Assembly: GCA_016873795.1 (NCBI GenBank)
Contig: VGWA01000002.1
Coordinates: 1 to 60,953 of the forward strand
Direction of reading: 5' to 3'
Source: Ignavibacteria bacterium
Lineage (GTDB): Bacteria; Bacteroidota; Ignavibacteria; Tepidaquicellales; Tepidaquicellaceae
Length of the DNA stretch: 60,953 nt
Shown here piece after piece: positions 1 to 8,089 of the stretch. The first letter of the stretch is position 1; the number at the start of each line of letters is the position of its first letter. The translations under genes and the position numbers were made by a program. The notes beneath the pieces were generated by a model. It was given only the letters and a program-made list of their open reading frames with translations, made no database searches and was not told the origin of the DNA.

Positions 1-43
1 AATTTATATTTAGTAGATTAATTTGTTATATTAATTTTAGTTT

Positions 44-1375
44 ATGGAAAAACCTGTTCTGATTAAAAACGGAATTATAATTTCTCCCGGCAAGCCCCCG
101 AAACTACTGCAAAATTATAAAGTAATTCTGCATGAGGGTCTTATTCAAAAAGTAACGTCTGATTTCGTTGATGAAAAAGAATATAACGTAATTGATGCTT
201 CCGGCAAAGTTGTGTTGCCGGGTTTCATAAATGCACATATGCACTTTTATAGCACACTCGTAAGAGGATTTGCCAAAACAAAATTTGCTAAAAATTTTAA
301 TGAGGTTCTTGAGAACTTATGGTGGAAACTTGATAAAATATTAACAAAAGAAACAGTATACTACAGCACGGTTATAATGCTGATTAATGCGATTAAAAAA
401 GGTACTACAACCTTTATAGACCATCATGCAAGCCCTAAAAATGTCAGAGGATCACTTTTCGAAATTGCAAAAGCCGTTAAAGAATGCGGATTGAGGGCTT
501 GCCTCTGCTATGAGGTTTCTGATAGAGACGGAGAAAAAATTGCAACCGAAGGTATCTGTGAAAACAGGGAGTTTATTGAATATTGCAAGAATAATCCCGA
601 TGAACAATTAAAAGCCCTGTTTGGACTTCATGCATCTTTTACATTAAACGATAAAACACTTTCCGCAGCTTCGAAAACCGGAAATGAACTTGATGTCGGC
701 TTCCATATCCATTGTGCTGAGTCTTCCTATGACGAAGTGCATTGTGTAAGAAATTTTGGTATGAGAGTTGTAGAACGTCTGTTTGCTTTTGGTATACTGA
801 GCGAAGATACAATTTTAGCACACTGTGTACACATAAATGAAGCAGAGATGCATATTTTATCTGATACCGGAAGTATTGTCGTCCATAACCCGCAGTCTAA
901 TTTGAATAATGCAGTTGGAATTGCCGATATAATTAAAATGCAGGAAAAAGGAATTCTTGTCGGACTCGGTACGGACGCAATGACTGTTAATATGCTTGAA
1001 GAGCTGAGAGCAGCTCTCTGGGCACAACATTTTAAAAATGAAAATCCATCCTGCGGATTTATGCAGGTGTTTGATACACTGATGCTGAATAATTCTCTGA
1101 TTACCGACAGAATCTGGAATATTCCGCTTGGAAGAATTGAAGAAGGCGCGGCAGCCGATATTGTTCTGATGGACTATAATTCTCCAACACCCCTGAATGA
1201 AGAAACCTTGGCAGGACATATAATATTTGGTTTATCACAATCTGTTGTCGACACTACTATTGCAGGTGGGAAAATACTTATGAAAAACAAGAGTCTCATG
1301 CTTGATATAGATGAAAAAGAAATATCCGAAAAATCACGGCAGTTAACGGAAACCCTGTGGAATAATTTTAAATAG
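44..1375 (+). CDS. ssnA: SsnA-type amidohydrolase (metal-dependent aminohydrolase)
   Basis: Cytoplasmic amidohydrolase-superfamily enzyme, 443 aa, of the SsnA subfamily, which is linked to purine or selenium-dependent Mo hydroxylase clusters. The metal and active-site set is visible: N-terminal NAHMH (His65, His67), HIHCAE (His221, His223, Glu226), LAHCVH (His260/His263), HNPQSN (His281) and GTD (Asp311). The segment IDHHASP near residue 126 is characteristic of SsnA. Family knowledge suggests hydrolytic deamination or ring opening of an N-heterocycle; the substrate cannot be read from the sequence. It is the first gene of the visible catabolic cluster, and any upstream partners lie outside the window. 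Only 43 bp precede it, so its promoter cannot be judged. Confidence 0.88.
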   Translation: MEKPVLIKNGIIISPGKPPKLLQNYKVILHEGLIQKVTSDFVDEKEYNVIDASGKVVLPGFINAHMHFYSTLVRGFAKTKFAKNFNEVLENLWWKLDKILTKETVYYSTVIMLINAIKKGTTTFIDHHASPKNVRGSLFEIAKAVKECGLRACLCYEVSDRDGEKIATEGICENREFIEYCKNNPDEQLKALFGLHASFTLNDKTLSAASKTGNELDVGFHIHCAESSYDEVHCVRNFGMRVVERLFAFGILSEDTILAHCVHINEAEMHILSDTGSIVVHNPQSNLNNAVGIADIIKMQEKGILVGLGTDAMTVNMLEELRAALWAQHFKNENPSCGFMQVFDTLMLNNSLITDRIWNIPLGRIEEGAAADIVLMDYNSPTPLNEETLAGHIIFGLSQSVVDTTIAGGKILMKNKSLMLDIDEKEISEKSRQLTETLWNNFK

Positions 1376-1494
1376 CCGGGCTTCTGTAACTTGTATTTAT
1401 TGTTATATGTGTTTGTAAAGAATATTTATACATTTTGAAAAACATTCAAAATATTGAGATTTATAAAACTGACAATTACTACTGATTACGTATT

Positions 1495-2232
1495 ATGGAA
1501 GATATTGGTAAAAAATTTATTGAATATACAAAATATAAATACCTGAAAATCTGCGACCAGGCATTAGGTGTTCCACCTCCACCCTTTGCTTTGCCTTTTG
1601 ATGAGTCGGCAGCTAAGATAAACTTGATTAACCCTCAAGATATTAAAATACCTGATATTAATGTAAAAAAGTTAATTGAAAAAAGAAGAAGTGTAAGAAA
1701 TTATTCCGGAAAATATCTTACTTTGGAGGAATTATCATATCTGCTTTGGTGTACTCAGGGAGTCAGATTGGTATTAAATCCCGCTGCAGTTTTAAAAAAT
1801 GTACCTTCGGCAGGAGCAAGACATCCGTTCGAAACGTTTGTTCTGGTTAATAGGGTTGAGTCTGTAAAAAATGGCTTGTATAGATATTTATCTTTTGAAA
1901 ATAAACTGCTTGAAATTTCTTTAAAAAATACTATAGCAGACGAAATAACGGAAGGCTGTCTCGGACAGGATTTTGTGAAAACCTCGGCAGTTACTTTTAT
2001 ATGGGTTGCGGTTCCCTATAGAACCAAATGGAGATATAGTTGTAGAGGGTATAGATATTTGTTTCTGGATGCCGGGCACGTTTGTCAGAATCTGTATATC
2101 TCGGCGGAGTCTGTTGGCTGCGGAGTTTGTGCTATAGCTGCATTTTCAGATGACGATATGAATAACATCCTCGGACTTGACGGTAAAGAACAATTTGTGA
2201 TATATTGTGCAGCCGTTGGGAAAAAAAAATAA
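1495..2232 (+). CDS. SagB/ThcOx-like FMN nitroreductase-family oxidoreductase
   Basis: A 245 aa protein with the SagB-type dehydrogenase layout: IEKRRSVRNYSG at about 62-73 (FMN phosphate contact), PSAGARHPFETF at about 104, GLYRY, and the C-terminal block RGYRYLFLDAGHVCQNLY. SagB relatives are FMN enzymes that oxidise thiazolines and oxazolines in modified peptides, but many stand-alone homologs have no known role. No precursor peptide, cyclodehydratase or other RiPP maturation gene is nearby. It lies between ssnA and ygeY, with gaps of 119 and 107 bp, so it may have its own promoter. I infer a redox step linked to the catabolic cluster; the family call is firm and the function is not. Confidence 0.8.
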   Translation: MEDIGKKFIEYTKYKYLKICDQALGVPPPPFALPFDESAAKINLINPQDIKIPDINVKKLIEKRRSVRNYSGKYLTLEELSYLLWCTQGVRLVLNPAAVLKNVPSAGARHPFETFVLVNRVESVKNGLYRYLSFENKLLEISLKNTIADEITEGCLGQDFVKTSAVTFIWVAVPYRTKWRYSCRGYRYLFLDAGHVCQNLYISAESVGCGVCAIAAFSDDDMNNILGLDGKEQFVIYCAAVGKKK

Positions 2233-2339
2233 ATGTATCTATTTTTTAATTTTATCTTTTTTTAATAAATGTTGTATATGAATTCGTTACTCTGATTTTC
2301 AAGTTTTATTATTTAATTGTCTCAATTAAAACGTAAAAT

Positions 2340-3557
2340 ATGTTTAATAAGATTTATTCAAAAGCTGCAGAATATGAAAATGAAATCGTAAGATTTTTAT
2401 CGGATTTAGTTAGTGTTCCATCATTTTCGGGAAAAGAAAAACAGGTGGTTGAAGTAATTAATGATGAGATGAAAAAACTTAACTTTGATGAAATTAAAAT
2501 TGATAATCTGGGAAATATTATTGGCAGAATAGGGAATGGGCAGAGTATTATTGCATTTGATGCTCATATAGATACTGTTTATTCCGGAGACTTGACACAG
2601 TGGAATACGGATCCTTTTACTCCTGTTATTAAAAATAAAAAAATTTTTGGCAGGGGGACTGCCGATCAGAAAAGCGGACTCGCCTCTATGATTTATGCGG
2701 GAAAAATTATAAAAGAACTTGAATTGAACAACAAATATTCGATTTTGTTTACCGGTACTGTTATGGAAGAGGATTGTGACGGCTTATGCTGGCAATATAT
2801 TATAAAAGAAAATAAAATTAAACCTGAACTTGTTATTATTACCGAACCGACTAATATGGGCATCTTTATTGGTCAAAGGGGCAGAATGGAAATTAAAATT
2901 AAAATTTCAGGAAAAAGCAGCCATGGCTCTGCTCCCGAAAGAGGAGATAATGCCGTCTATAAGATTTCTAAAATTATTAACGAAATTGAGAAGTTAAATC
3001 CTGTACTACCAAGTGATGATTTTTTGGGAAAGGGTACTGTAACCGTAACATTTGTATCGTCTTCCTCTCCTTCTTTGTGTGCTGTTCCTGACAGCGCCGA
3101 AATAATTCTCGATAGAAGATTAACTTACGGTGAAACCGCAGATACTGTCCTGAATGAAATTAAATCATGTGTTGAATTTGCAGGATATCCCGAAGCGGAA
3201 ATTGAAGTCCTGAAATATAACCAGCCTGCTTATACCGAACTTGTTTATCCTTCGGATAAATATTTTCCGACATGGAAACTTGATCTTACGTCGGTAAAAA
3301 ATTCGGAATATTTGAAAAAAGCAGTAAGTACTTATAAAAATATCTTTAATAAAGAACCGATAATTGACAAATGGACTTTTAGTACAAACGGGGTAGCGAT
3401 AGCGGGGATGTTCGGTATTCCTTGTATTGGATTTGGACCGGGTAACGAAATTTTTGCGCACGCTCCAAATGAGTATTGTGATGTTTCTCAGTTAAAAGAT
3501 GCTGCAGCATTTTACGCAGCTTTTGTTTATAATTTAAATTTGCCTGGCTTTAATTAA
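2340..3557 (+). CDS. ygeY: YgeY-type M20 family metallohydrolase
   Basis: Peptidase M20/ArgE/DapE-family dizinc hydrolase of 405 aa, matching the YgeY selenium-metabolism-linked hydrolase group. Metal ligands are in place: FDAHIDTV (His76, Asp78), GRGTADQKSG (Asp109), MEEDCDG (catalytic and metal Glu at 143-144), ITEPTNM and the C-terminal FAHAPNEY histidine. The dimerisation-domain signature GKSSHGSAPERG is present. YgeY homologs cleave an amide or carbamoyl-type bond in an intermediate of anaerobic purine breakdown in E. coli-like clusters, though the exact substrate is inferred. The following nitroreductase starts 3 nt after its stop, so the two are almost certainly cotranscribed. Confidence 0.85.
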   Translation: MFNKIYSKAAEYENEIVRFLSDLVSVPSFSGKEKQVVEVINDEMKKLNFDEIKIDNLGNIIGRIGNGQSIIAFDAHIDTVYSGDLTQWNTDPFTPVIKNKKIFGRGTADQKSGLASMIYAGKIIKELELNNKYSILFTGTVMEEDCDGLCWQYIIKENKIKPELVIITEPTNMGIFIGQRGRMEIKIKISGKSSHGSAPERGDNAVYKISKIINEIEKLNPVLPSDDFLGKGTVTVTFVSSSSPSLCAVPDSAEIILDRRLTYGETADTVLNEIKSCVEFAGYPEAEIEVLKYNQPAYTELVYPSDKYFPTWKLDLTSVKNSEYLKKAVSTYKNIFNKEPIIDKWTFSTNGVAIAGMFGIPCIGFGPGNEIFAHAPNEYCDVSQLKDAAAFYAAFVYNLNLPGFN

Positions 3558-3560
3558 GTT

Positions 3561-4061
3561 ATGAGCGGTGTTTTTAAAAGAAGAAGTATAAGAAAATATA
3601 CTTCTCAGGAAATAACGAAAGAAGATCTCGAAGACCTGCTTAAAGCAGGACTTGCGGCACCTTCTGCCGGTAATCAGCAACCATGGCATTTTATACTGCT
3701 GACGGATAAAGAATTAATTAAAGAAATTCCCAAAATCCACCCGTACTCTGCTATGTTGAACGAAGCATCAGCTGCAATAGTTGTATGCGGAGACCTTGAA
3801 AAAGAATATCATAAAGGATACTGGGTTCAGGATTGTTCTGCTGCTACCATGAATATATTAATTAGAGCTGCGGAAAAAGATATCGGCTCGGTCTGGCTCG
3901 GCGTCTATCCGAGAGAAGATAGAGTTGAAGGAATAAAAAAACTTCTGAATATACCCGATAATGTTATTCCTCTGTGCGTTATTTCTCTTGGATATCCTGC
4001 CGAAGAAAAACCGGTAAAAGATAAATTTGATTTTTCAAAAGTTCATTATAATAAGTTCTAA
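3561..4061 (+). CDS. Small nitroreductase-family FMN oxidoreductase
   Basis: A 166 aa single-domain nitroreductase. It shows the FMN-binding start RRSIRKYTSQEIT, the segment GLAAPSAGNQQPWHF at about residues 30-44, and a C-terminal GSVWLGVYP...LGYPAEEKP block typical of the family. These flavoproteins usually pass electrons from NAD(P)H to small organic substrates, or act in dehalogenation and flavin chemistry; the substrate here is unknown. It sits between ygeY (3 nt upstream) and the PLP enzyme (13 nt downstream), which argues for a role in the same pathway, perhaps disposing of or supplying reducing equivalents. It is the second nitroreductase in the cluster and is only distantly related to the SagB-like one. 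Confidence 0.85.
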   Translation: MSGVFKRRSIRKYTSQEITKEDLEDLLKAGLAAPSAGNQQPWHFILLTDKELIKEIPKIHPYSAMLNEASAAIVVCGDLEKEYHKGYWVQDCSAATMNILIRAAEKDIGSVWLGVYPREDRVEGIKKLLNIPDNVIPLCVISLGYPAEEKPVKDKFDFSKVHYNKF

Positions 4062-4074
4062 CCTGACTTTAGTT
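4062..4074 (+). repeat. Isolated REP-like fragment CCTGACTTTAGTT
   Basis: This 13-mer fills the gap between a stop codon and the next ATG. It is identical to 35082-35094 and shares its first 12 bases with the repeat region at 60567. It looks like a degenerate member of the palindromic repeat family at the right edge of the window. Confidence 0.4.
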
Positions 4075-5262
4075 ATGTTTTATTTTAAATGTTCGGCTTG
4101 TAGTAAAACTTATAAAAGAAATGAAGTAAAATATCTGTGTCCTGTATGCGGAGAAAAATATAAACCCGGAATCCCTTTGCCGGGAGTTCTGGAAGCTGAA
4201 TTTGATTACGAATATATAAAAAAAGAATTTGATATTACGAAACCGGACTGGAATTTGTTTTGTGCTGTCGAAAAAAAATTCTTTCCGGATTTTGCTTACG
4301 GAAATACACCTTTTTTTCGTATCGCCGGGTCGGATAAAAATTTTGGTTTTAATAATTTGTGGATCAAAAATGATGTTTGTAATCCAAGCGGCTCTCTAAA
4401 AGATAGAGCATCTTTTCTTGTTATTGCAGAAGCAAATAGAATTAATGAAAACGTAATTGTAACCGCGTCAACTGGTAATGCGGCTGGTTCACTCGCAGCT
4501 GTGTGTGCAGTGGCAGGTAAAAAAGCCGTTATCTTTGTTCCTGAAAGTATTTCTGAAGAAAAAATGTATTTGTTGAAACTTTACGGAGCTGAAGTAACGA
4601 AAGTTTCCGGTATTTATGACGATGCCTATGAGTTATCTTTGGTATATACTGAGGAAAAAGGAGGATTAAATCGCAATACTGCCTATAACCCTCTGACAAT
4701 CGAAGGAAAAAAAACTGCCGGAATCGAAATTTTTGTGCAGAATAATTTTAAGTTACCTGATGTTATTGTTATACCCGTCGGTGATGGTGTCGTAATCAGA
4801 GGAATTTATAAAGCATTTTATGATTTAAAAAAGTCGGGATTAACCGGGAAAATACCGAAATTGATTTGTGTACAGTCTGAAAACTCAAATGCAATTCATA
4901 ATTTTATTGTAACCGGAAAGTATAAAAATGCCGAAAATCCGCAAACAATCGCAGATTCGATATCGGTTAAATGTCCCGCAAATGCTTATCTGGCAAAAGA
5001 AGCTGTTACGGAATCCGGTGGATTTTCTGTTATCGTAAGCGATGACGAAATTCTTGAAAGTCAAATAATTCTTGCACGAACAACCGGTGTGTTTGCAGAA
5101 CCCTCAAGTTCAGCCGTAGTCGCAGCTTTGAAAAAAATATCTGAGAATAAAGAAAATTATGATGTTAATCAAAGTGAACAGATAGTTATGCTTGTAACCG
5201 GTAGCGGCTTCAAAAATATTTCACAGGTTATCGGAAATTATCGGAAAGTAGATACGAAATGA
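4075..5262 (+). CDS. Threonine synthase-like PLP enzyme with zinc ribbon
   Basis: Fold-type II PLP enzyme, 395 aa from ATG 4075. The longer in-frame start at 4027 would overlap the nitroreductase gene and adds residues unlike the family. It begins with a zinc ribbon (Cys6, Cys9, Cys22, Cys25). The PLP lysine is Lys109 in NPSGSLKDRAS, and the phosphate loop STGNAAGS and the VIPVGDG segment are clear. The closest family is threonine synthase or threonine-synthase-like proteins. In E. coli-type purine clusters the PLP gene is ygeX (diaminopropionate ammonia-lyase), a fold-type II relative, so this may fill a comparable ammonia-lyase step; that is inference. Its stop overlaps the next start (ATGA). 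Confidence 0.8.
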   Translation: MFYFKCSACSKTYKRNEVKYLCPVCGEKYKPGIPLPGVLEAEFDYEYIKKEFDITKPDWNLFCAVEKKFFPDFAYGNTPFFRIAGSDKNFGFNNLWIKNDVCNPSGSLKDRASFLVIAEANRINENVIVTASTGNAAGSLAAVCAVAGKKAVIFVPESISEEKMYLLKLYGAEVTKVSGIYDDAYELSLVYTEEKGGLNRNTAYNPLTIEGKKTAGIEIFVQNNFKLPDVIVIPVGDGVVIRGIYKAFYDLKKSGLTGKIPKLICVQSENSNAIHNFIVTGKYKNAENPQTIADSISVKCPANAYLAKEAVTESGGFSVIVSDDEILESQIILARTTGVFAEPSSSAVVAALKKISENKENYDVNQSEQIVMLVTGSGFKNISQVIGNYRKVDTK

Positions 5263-6677
5263 ACCGATTTATTCTGAAAAATGGTTCTGTAATATCCGAA
5301 GGAAAAACTCTTCCTGTAAATAAATCTGATATACTGATTGAAGACGGAAAAATACTCGATATGGGAATGTTTGACAATCTTGAAATTCCATCTTTTGATG
5401 TTAGTAACTGTTTTGTACTCCCGGGATTAATTGATATGCATACTCACCTTGACGACTGGGCAGGTGATTTTTATACGGCTGATACTTATATCTCAGGCAG
5501 CAAAATCGCTGTCTTGAACGGTATAACAACACTTGGAACATTTATTACTGAATCGGAAAATTCGTTGAGAGATTTTGTAAAAGACACAACTAAATCAACA
5601 TTAGTTAATTGTTATGATAGAACAATTAAAAAATCATTTAATAATAGTTACTCTGATTACTTCTGGCATCTGACCCCCCTGATTTTCGATGATAATGGAA
5701 AAATTAACCGGAAAAAAGTTGATGAGGTAAATCAAATGATGGAAATTGGTATTAAAACATTGAAACTGTATACCACATACAAAAAAGCCGGAATCTGTTC
5801 GAGTTATGAACAAATTAAGATGTTTTTCAATTTGTTTAATAATCGGAATATTTCTTTTTTAATACATTGCGAAGATGATGAAACAATTTTAAGCTCAGTT
5901 TTGAAAAATCCTGATTTTAAGAATACTTTTACACATACGTTATTGAGACCTGCAAAAGCAGAGGTAACAGCAGTTAAAAAAATTGTAGAGCTTGCTTTGG
6001 AAAATCACTGCAAGATTCACATAGTTCACATTTCAACAGTGGAGGGTGCGGAATATATATACAAAAATAAAAATAAAATTCCTGTTACCGTCGAAACCTG
6101 TCCTCAATACTTATTTTTAGATGAAAATTATTTGAAAGGTAAAAATGGATTTAGGTATTTTTGTACACCCCCGCTGCGTGACGTTCAAACTATCATGGAA
6201 TTGAAAAACAGAGCAGTAAACGGTTTGTTTGATGTTTATGCCTCAGACCATTGCCCCTTTCTGAAAAAAGATAAGAAAATATATGCAAATGATATCAGAC
6301 TGATTCCGTCAGGCTTACCCGGTATAGGTGTGCTTGGGAATTTGATTCTTAAACTGTTTCAAAACGATTATATGAAAGCATTTTCGGAAATTTCTCTGAA
6401 GCTGTCTAAAAATCCTGCTTCAATTTGTGGAATCTATCCGCAGAAAGGTACCCTGAAAAAAGGCTCGGATGCGGATGTTTCCGTCTTTGAAATAACAAAT
6501 AAAAATTATAAACTTGTTTCTAGTTTGTCGGATGTCTATGAACCTTACGAAGAATTTAACGGAAATTTAATCCTGAAATATGTTTTTCTGAGAGGAAAAA
6601 AAATTGTGGAAAATAACTCCTTGTCCGACCCCCATAATTTTTCCGGAAAATGTTTGTCTTATAATGAATTATTATGA
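5259..6677 (+). CDS. hyuA: Dihydropyrimidinase/hydantoinase-type cyclic amidohydrolase
   Basis: A 472 aa cyclic amidohydrolase of the dihydropyrimidinase, allantoinase and HyuA family. The full binuclear metal set is present: His61 and His63 (DMHTH), Lys169 as the likely carboxylated bridging lysine (TLKLYTTY), His203 (LIHCEDD), His257 (HIVHIST) and Asp330 (YASDHCPF). These enzymes open cyclic amides such as hydantoins, dihydropyrimidines or allantoin. In the ssnA/ygeY context it probably opens a purine-derived ring. It overlaps the PLP gene upstream and the radical SAM gene downstream by 4 nt each (ATGA), so the three are translationally coupled. The symbol is by family and context; the substrate is unproven. 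Confidence 0.82.
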   Translation: MNRFILKNGSVISEGKTLPVNKSDILIEDGKILDMGMFDNLEIPSFDVSNCFVLPGLIDMHTHLDDWAGDFYTADTYISGSKIAVLNGITTLGTFITESENSLRDFVKDTTKSTLVNCYDRTIKKSFNNSYSDYFWHLTPLIFDDNGKINRKKVDEVNQMMEIGIKTLKLYTTYKKAGICSSYEQIKMFFNLFNNRNISFLIHCEDDETILSSVLKNPDFKNTFTHTLLRPAKAEVTAVKKIVELALENHCKIHIVHISTVEGAEYIYKNKNKIPVTVETCPQYLFLDENYLKGKNGFRYFCTPPLRDVQTIMELKNRAVNGLFDVYASDHCPFLKKDKKIYANDIRLIPSGLPGIGVLGNLILKLFQNDYMKAFSEISLKLSKNPASICGIYPQKGTLKKGSDADVSVFEITNKNYKLVSSLSDVYEPYEEFNGNLILKYVFLRGKKIVENNSLSDPHNFSGKCLSYNELL

Positions 6678-8080
6678 AAAAAATATTACTCGTAAATAAC
6701 CATAAATCAATATTTGCTTATGACAGGATTTTAAAAATTCCGAACATTGGCTTGGGTTCAATTGCAGCAAATCTTGAAAACGGATTGGCAGATGTGAAAA
6801 TATTGGACTTAATAGTTGCAGAGAAAAATCCGTTGAAGGTTTTCGAAAGAGTGCTGATTCAATATAAACCCGATATCGTCGGATTTAGCGGTATGATTTT
6901 TCAATATAAGGAAGTTAAATCACTTGCGGAAATTACTAAGAAAATAAACAAGAATATTATTACGGTTTTCGGCGGATATTGTCCGACTACAAATTATAAA
7001 AAAATACTGGAAAGCGAAGATATAAAATTTTTTGATTACCTTATTAAAGGGGAAGGAGAAAAGACTTTCAATCTTCTGGTTAAATCTTTATCTGACGGAC
7101 TTGACTTTAGTAATGATATACATAATATTCAAGGATTGTCATATAAGAAAAATGGTAATATTTATGATAGTAATATACCGGAAAAAAACACAAACCTTGA
7201 TGAATTAAAATTGCCTGCAAGAGATATCAGAATCTTAAACAAAGGTTTTCATTTGTTTGGTTATCCAGCTGATGCGGTCGAAACAAGCAGAGGTTGTGTT
7301 TTTGATTGTAATTTCTGCAGTATTACTTCTATGTATGGAAGAAGTTTGAGAAACTACAGCATCGAAAGAGTTATTCAGGACTTGAAAATCGTTAAATCCA
7401 GAGGAGCTAAGGCAGTTTTTTTGTCCGATGATAATATTACAAGTGACGGTAAAAGATATGGACATCTTTGCGAAGCTATAATTGATAACGGACTTAATGA
7501 TTTAAAATATTTCGTGCAGGCAAGTGTAAGAGGAATTAAACAAAATCCTGACTTGCCTCAAAAAATGGTGAAAGCGGGAATGACCTGGATATACCTCGGA
7601 ATTGAGTCGGTCTATGATGACGGACTGGCATCAATGAATAAAATAAAACAATTTAAGAATGAAGATGTGGAGGATATTGTAAAAGAAATCCGTAAACTTG
7701 GTGCGATTGTTCTCGGGGGTTTTGTCTTTGGCTACCCTGATGACTCGAAAGAATCAATTATCGAAAATTTTAACTATGCAAAAAAAATCGGAGTAGATAT
7801 ACCTATTTTTAGTATACTGACACCCTATCCGCAAACAGAAATAAGAACAGAACTTTTAAAAAATAATTTTATTACAAATATTGATGACTTTTCGAGTTAT
7901 AACGGCTATGATGCGAATATTAAAACTAAATATCTGACTGATAAAGAATTATTTGATTTAAGAAATATTCTTGATGTAAAATATACACTGTTCAGCGGAA
8001 AAACTTTCAGAATGATTAAAAAGAATCCTAAATTTTTTATTGGACTAATACCTGAATACTTTAGTATGTGGTTTAAATAA
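6674..8080 (+). CDS. B12-binding-domain-type radical SAM protein
   Basis: A 468 aa protein with a cobalamin-binding-like N-terminal Rossmann domain (about 1-150; GFSGMIFQYKEV, VFGGYCP and IKGEGE in the usual places) and a radical SAM domain with Cys208-x3-Cys212-x2-Cys215 (CVFDCNFC). Later elements, FLSDDN and GIESVYDDGL, match Elp3/BchE-like radical SAM enzymes. The canonical DxHxxG cobalamin motif is not seen, as in many BchE-like proteins. Family members methylate or rearrange unactivated carbons. It overlaps the cyclic amidohydrolase gene by 4 nt and ends 9 nt before the Mo hydroxylase gene, so it is embedded in the catabolic operon. A role in substrate activation or hydroxylase cofactor modification is speculative. 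Confidence 0.85.
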   Translation: MKKILLVNNHKSIFAYDRILKIPNIGLGSIAANLENGLADVKILDLIVAEKNPLKVFERVLIQYKPDIVGFSGMIFQYKEVKSLAEITKKINKNIITVFGGYCPTTNYKKILESEDIKFFDYLIKGEGEKTFNLLVKSLSDGLDFSNDIHNIQGLSYKKNGNIYDSNIPEKNTNLDELKLPARDIRILNKGFHLFGYPADAVETSRGCVFDCNFCSITSMYGRSLRNYSIERVIQDLKIVKSRGAKAVFLSDDNITSDGKRYGHLCEAIIDNGLNDLKYFVQASVRGIKQNPDLPQKMVKAGMTWIYLGIESVYDDGLASMNKIKQFKNEDVEDIVKEIRKLGAIVLGGFVFGYPDDSKESIIENFNYAKKIGVDIPIFSILTPYPQTEIRTELLKNNFITNIDDFSSYNGYDANIKTKYLTDKELFDLRNILDVKYTLFSGKTFRMIKKNPKFFIGLIPEYFSMWFK

Positions 8081-8089
8081 ACTAATATT

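Noticed and set aside
857-1219. Minus-strand ORF inside ssnA
   Set aside because: Shadow of ssnA in another frame; no family resemblance and Cys/His-rich composition typical of antisense translation.
1495-2232. RiPP (thiazole/oxazole peptide) biosynthesis locus
   Set aside because: The gene is SagB-like, but no precursor peptide, cyclodehydratase (SagC/D) or dedicated exporter lies nearby.
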